Source of the DNA: Psychrobacillus psychrotolerans
Lineage (GTDB): Bacteria > Bacillota > Bacilli > Bacillales_A > Planococcaceae
Length of the DNA stretch: 64,000 nt
Direction: 5' to 3'
Assembly: GCF_900115805.1 (NCBI RefSeq)
Contig: NZ_FOXU01000012.1
Span: 1-64,000 of the forward strand
Numbering within the stretch: the first letter of the stretch is position 1; each line of letters starts with the position of its first letter. The notes under the pieces were generated by a model. That model was not told where the DNA came from and did no database searches. It saw nothing but the letters and a program-made list of their open reading frames with translations. Positions 60,878 to 64,000 of this stretch are shown here, piece by piece. The position numbers and the translations under genes were made by a program.

Positions 60878-61342
60878 ATGAAAAAGACATTAGCAGTTCT
60901 AGTATTTGCAACGATGACACTTGTAGGTTGCGGAGATAAAGAAGCATCGGAAAGTCCATCAACAAGTAATAATGAAGGCACATTGGAAGAAGTGATAGTA
61001 GACATCCAAACAGCTGAAACACTTTCTGTAGATGATGTTGTCTTATCTGCAAAAGTAACGCAATCGGATAAATCAGTGGATGATGCTAGCGTTGAATTTG
61101 AGGTATGGGAATCAGGCTTGCGTGACGAAGGGCATATGATAGAAGGAAATTTAACAGAAGATGGCGTATATGAAGCAAATTATTCATTTGATCATGATGG
61201 AGTTTATTATATGTTTGCTCATACAAATGCAAGGGGACTTCATGTTATGCCAAAGCAGGAACTGATTGTTGGTGAACCCGATATGAGTAAGGTATTGCCA
61301 GATGATAGTGATAATTCAATGAGTGAAATGAATCACGAATAA
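60878..61342 (+). CDS. YtkA-like lipoprotein
   Basis: 154 aa. Signal peptide with lipobox LVGC. The mature part has a YtkA/FixH-like immunoglobulin fold (TLSVDDVVLSAKVTQSDKSV, ASVEFEVWESGLRDEGHMIE, GVYEANYSFDHDGVYYMFAH). The His/Met-rich tail (NARGLHVMPKQE, NSMSEMNHE) might bind a metal such as copper; this is speculation. GGAGG lies about 10 nt before the ATG at 60878, which begins 5 nt after the kinase stop, so it belongs to the same operon. Confidence 0.85.
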   Translation: MKKTLAVLVFATMTLVGCGDKEASESPSTSNNEGTLEEVIVDIQTAETLSVDDVVLSAKVTQSDKSVDDASVEFEVWESGLRDEGHMIEGNLTEDGVYEANYSFDHDGVYYMFAHTNARGLHVMPKQELIVGEPDMSKVLPDDSDNSMSEMNHE

Positions 61343-61347
61343 ATACC

Positions 61348-61409
61348 TTGCCAATGAAATAAGATGGGTGTATTATAGTGACTAGATGACCGAATCGGTT
61401 TTCTGGTCA
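61348..61409 (+). promoter_or_regulatory. yhgD promoter and TetR operator
   Basis: TTGCCA (61348-61353), 17 bp, TATTAT (61371-61376), then a 23-bp inverted repeat TGACCGA...TGGTCA at 61387-61409. A second 23-bp site of the same form is at 62025-62047 before yhgE. Sites placed directly after the start point fit repression by YhgD. Confidence 0.7.
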
Positions 61410-61433
61410 TTTTTTTAGATTGGGGTGTAGCGA

Positions 61434-62003
61434 ATGGATCGCAGGCAGGAAATATTAGAAGCTGCAACTAAATCCTTTTCCTTGTTTGGCTTTAAAGCTA
61501 CAACGATGGAGCAAATAGCTAAAATTGCAAATGTAGGAAAAGGAACAATATATACCTTTTTTGAAAATAAAGAAGTACTTTTTCAAGAAATTGTACTTCG
61601 TGTAATTACGGAGATGAAACAGGAAGCGACAAAAGTGATTAATGAAGAAGCTTCTTTCCAAGAAAATGCATATGCCGCTTTGATGAAAATGCTAGAATTC
61701 CGGGACACTCACCAACTGTTTGCTAAAATTATTGCAGAGGAACAGGAATGGAGAACCCCCGCAGTAATACAGGTAAGGGCGCAAATTGAGCAAGCAATTG
61801 TTTCCTTTATTAAACAGAAGGTTGATAAGTATATTAATGCAGGAGAAATTCGTCAAGTAAATAGTGAACTCGTTGCATACTTACTATTAAAAGGGTATTT
61901 GGCGTTCGTTAACGACTGGAATCTAACACACGAAAAACCGTTAACAGAAAAGGAAATAACAGACTTTTTTCAAGATACCATTTTTCATAGTCTCATTATT
62001 TGA
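61434..62003 (+). CDS. yhgD: TetR-family regulator YhgD
   Basis: 189 aa. N-terminal HTH: ILEAATKSFSLFGFKATTME and GKGTIYTFFENKEVLF. The C-terminal ligand domain is unspecialised. It is paired with yhgE as in B. subtilis. Two matching palindromes before yhgD and before yhgE suggest that it represses both. The terminator stem overlaps its stop codon. Confidence 0.93.
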   Translation: MDRRQEILEAATKSFSLFGFKATTMEQIAKIANVGKGTIYTFFENKEVLFQEIVLRVITEMKQEATKVINEEASFQENAYAALMKMLEFRDTHQLFAKIIAEEQEWRTPAVIQVRAQIEQAIVSFIKQKVDKYINAGEIRQVNSELVAYLLLKGYLAFVNDWNLTHEKPLTEKEITDFFQDTIFHSLII

Positions 62004-62015
62004 GACTTATTTTTT
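61989..62015 (+). terminator. Terminator at the end of yhgD
   Basis: AGTCTCA pairs with TGAGACT around TTATT; six T follow closely. The TGA stop is inside the 3' arm. It separates yhgD from yhgE, so yhgE may have its own promoter or depend on readthrough. Confidence 0.8.
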
Positions 62016-62024
62016 GGAGAAAAT

Positions 62025-62047
62025 TGACCGACTGAACGAATTGGTCA
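62025..62047 (+). promoter_or_regulatory. Second YhgD-type operator, before yhgE
   Basis: TGACCGACTG then AACGAATTGGTCA forms a 23-bp imperfect palindrome of the same form as 61387-61409. It lies 23 nt before the yhgE ATG. Confidence 0.7.
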
Positions 62048-62070
62048 TACAGTACTAGGAGGGAATATTA

Positions 62071-64000
62071 ATGATTAAATCAGAATGGAAAAATATTTTC
62101 ACAAATAGAAAGTTACTCATTTCTATAATAGCGGTATTGTTTATACCTGTTATGTACGCAGGAATGTTCCTATGGGCATTTTGGGATCCCTATGCAAACT
62201 TAAGTGATCTACCTGTAGCAGTAGTAAATGCAGACGAAGGTGCTACGTATAATGATACTGCTCTATCGTTAGGGGACGACCTATCAGAGAAGTTAAAGGA
62301 AAGTGAACAGTTTAAGTTTATTTCTGTTTCAAAAGAAGACGCAGATGAAGGATTAGTAAATGAGGACTATTATTTATTAATCGAGATTCCTGAAAACTTT
62401 TCACAACATGCAACAACATTGTTAGATGAAGAGCCCCAAAAGATGGTAATAACATACAAAGCAAATGAAGGATATAACTTCCTATCCTCTCAAATTGGGG
62501 AAACTGCAATGGACCGAATACGTGCAGAGGTGAATAAGCAAGTCTCTGAAACCTATGCGGAGCAATTATTTGATTCTATTACAAAATTGGGAGATGGATT
62601 TGCCGAGGCTTCGGATGGAGCTGGTAAATTAAAAGACGGTGCTGCAGAGATTAATACGGGAGCATCTGACTTAAAAGGTTATTTAGAGCAATTGGCCAGC
62701 AGTACGATCAAGCTTCAAGATGGTACTAGTACAGTTGTAAATGGCATACAGAAAGCTGCAACTGGTTCAACCGAGTTAAATAGTGGACTATCAACACTTT
62801 CAGGTGGTTCAAAGCAATTAGCAGACGGAGTCAATCAAACAGCTACTGGTGCAGCTCAACTAAATAGTGGAATTCAAACATATACAAGCGGCGTAGCTAA
62901 ACTAAATGATAGCTATCAATTATTAGGTGAAAAAGAAAAGGAATTAATAAATTCCTTAGCTACATTACAGTCTAGCAGTGCAACTATTAATAACAGTACG
63001 AATCAGTTATCCGAAGGTTCTACTCAGGTAACTGCTGGGATTCAAGCACTATCTCAACAGTTAACTCAGTTATCTGAGTCATTACCAGCAGAACAGGCAG
63101 CAAAACTAGTTGAAACAGTGAAACAGTTAGAAACGGGTAGTTCTACAGTATCAGCGGGTCTTGAAAAGCTGGCTAATGGTACAGCTGCACTAGAAAAAGG
63201 TACTACTCAAGTGAGCAGCGGGGCAAATCAGCTTAGTGCCGGTTATACACAAGCGCAGCAAGGGATTTCCAAACTAAATGGCTCTTCTAGTGCATTAATA
63301 GAGGGTTCTGCAAGCTTAGCAACTGGTACTAGTACACTTGCATCTAAAATGAGCGATTTTACAACAGGTATTCAACAAGCATATAATGGCTCCTCTAGTT
63401 TAGTAGCTGGTCTGAATGAGTTAGCATCTGGATCAAATCAGTTAAAAACTGGAACTGGAACATTGGCAGAGAAATCTGGAGAGTTAGCATCTGGCTCCGC
63501 TAAATTAACGGAGGGAACAGAACAATTAGCAGAAGGAACTGGAACTTTACAATCCAGCTTAAAGGATGCTAGTGAAAAGTCTAAAGAGGTATCAGCAAAT
63601 GAGTCAACCTACGAAATGGTTGCTTCTCCAGTAGATGTGGAAGTCGAAGGAGTAAATGAAGTACCAAACTATGGTACCGGATTTACACCATACTTCTTAT
63701 CTTTAGGATTATTTGTTGGAGCATTACTAATATCGATCGTATTTCCATTCGTGCAGTCTGCTATTAAGCCTACAAGCGGATCATCTTGGTTTTTCAGTAA
63801 GATCTCAGTATTGTCAATAGTAGGGATAATTCAATCATTAGTAGTTGTAGCTATAGCTTTGTTTGCCTTAAAATTGGAGCCGCAAAGTGTAGGGTTATTC
63901 ATATTATCAACAATCATTACAAGCTTTACCTACTTGGCTATTGTCCAATTACTTGTAACAGTACTAGGTGACCCAGGTCGCTTTGTAGCAATTGTCATCT
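62071..64000 (+). CDS. yhgE: YhgE/Pip membrane protein (partial, runs off the window)
   Basis: 643 codons are visible without a stop. TM1 is LISIIAVLFIPVMYAGMFLW, followed by the conserved LPVAVVNADEGATYND. A long extracytoplasmic region (about 170-520) consists of repeats of the form L..G...L..G (for example ASDGAGKLKDGAAEINTGAS), typical of YhgE/Pip proteins. Then come C-terminal TM helices (FFLSLGLFVGALL-type, SVLSIVGIIQSLVVVAIALF). Pip is a phage receptor in lactococci; the role in bacilli is unclear. AGGAGGG precedes the ATG. Confidence 0.93.
   Translation, partial: MIKSEWKNIFTNRKLLISIIAVLFIPVMYAGMFLWAFWDPYANLSDLPVAVVNADEGATYNDTALSLGDDLSEKLKESEQFKFISVSKEDADEGLVNEDYYLLIEIPENFSQHATTLLDEEPQKMVITYKANEGYNFLSSQIGETAMDRIRAEVNKQVSETYAEQLFDSITKLGDGFAEASDGAGKLKDGAAEINTGASDLKGYLEQLASSTIKLQDGTSTVVNGIQKAATGSTELNSGLSTLSGGSKQLADGVNQTATGAAQLNSGIQTYTSGVAKLNDSYQLLGEKEKELINSLATLQSSSATINNSTNQLSEGSTQVTAGIQALSQQLTQLSESLPAEQAAKLVETVKQLETGSSTVSAGLEKLANGTAALEKGTTQVSSGANQLSAGYTQAQQGISKLNGSSSALIEGSASLATGTSTLASKMSDFTTGIQQAYNGSSSLVAGLNELASGSNQLKTGTGTLAEKSGELASGSAKLTEGTEQLAEGTGTLQSSLKDASEKSKEVSANESTYEMVASPVDVEVEGVNEVPNYGTGFTPYFLSLGLFVGALLISIVFPFVQSAIKPTSGSSWFFSKISVLSIVGIIQSLVVVAIALFALKLEPQSVGLFILSTIITSFTYLAIVQLLVTVLGDPGRFVAIVI

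Noticed and set aside
60050-64000. Phage or conjugative element at the right end suggested by the Pip name of YhgE
   Set aside because: Pip denotes a phage receptor homologue; the gene pair yhgD-yhgE is normal chromosomal content.

Overview
The window is a stretch of AT-rich Gram-positive chromosome. Gene content and order follow the Bacillus subtilis yhc-yhd-yhe-yha-yhg segment: yhcX, pgcA, yhcY/yhcZ, yhdP (mpfA), yheI/yheH (bmrCD), yheE, yheB, yheA, yhaR, yhaO-yhaN-yhaM, prsA, scoC, yhaH, trpP, hit, ecsAB, yhgC (hmoB), hemE-hemH, yhgD-yhgE. The host is therefore a member of the Bacillales. The archaeal-type prolyl-tRNA synthetase, the low GC and the intergenic repeats suggest a Planococcaceae-like genus such as Psychrobacillus or Lysinibacillus; that is inference, not proof.

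Region by region. 1-1967: the end of an rRNA operon (23S 3' end, 5S) followed by 16 tRNA genes, with tRNA-His duplicated and a structured repeat in two spacers. 1913-5488: a 3.5-kb decayed integrative element in the 3' end of tRNA-Leu(CAA), bounded by a perfect 60-bp direct repeat; it carries a truncated tyrosine integrase, an IS3-family element, a tetranucleotide microsatellite and one unknown cargo gene. 5700-9700: a metallo-beta-lactamase-fold hydrolase, an alpha/beta hydrolase and a T-box-controlled proS. 9690-12110: a three-gene TerD/ATP-grasp/B3-4 operon. 12167-21100: tRNA modification (queG, trmL), an aldo/keto reductase, two Nudix hydrolases, small membrane proteins, a membrane-anchored MutS-like ATPase, a pseudouridine synthase and a disulfide redox pair. 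21200-30240: yhcX, phosphoglucomutase, the yhcYZ two-component system, a cation-efflux protein, a CNNM/CorC-type Mg exporter and a chromate transporter. 30250-34100: a leader-peptide/attenuator region driving a heterodimeric BmrCD-like multidrug exporter. 34400-46850: an MFS transporter, yheE-B-A, yhaR, a DMT permease, tag, a small autoregulated XRE/membrane module and the yhaO-yhaN-yhaM nuclease operon. 47000-54750: prsA, scoC, yhaH, trpP with a TRAP site, hit and ecsAB. 55050-64000: hmoB, hemE-hemH without hemY, a lipoprotein/two-component/YtkA-like cassette, and yhgD-yhgE running off the end.

The parts most worth attention are regulatory and repetitive rather than new enzymes. (a) Three unrelated intergenic gaps each hold a degenerate tandem array with a 21-bp period. 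(b) The mpfA-like gene has a TTG start with no adjacent ribosome binding site; an 11-codon leader ORF, folded into a hairpin, lies between it and a perfect AGGAGG. (c) bmrCD is preceded by a 22-codon leader ORF, competing hairpins, an intrinsic terminator and a second 19-codon ORF. (d) Six (G/T)AG triplets with exact 2-nt spacing cover the trpP ribosome binding site. (e) A three-way-junction-like element sits in the tRNA operon. No CRISPR array or recognisable defence system was seen.
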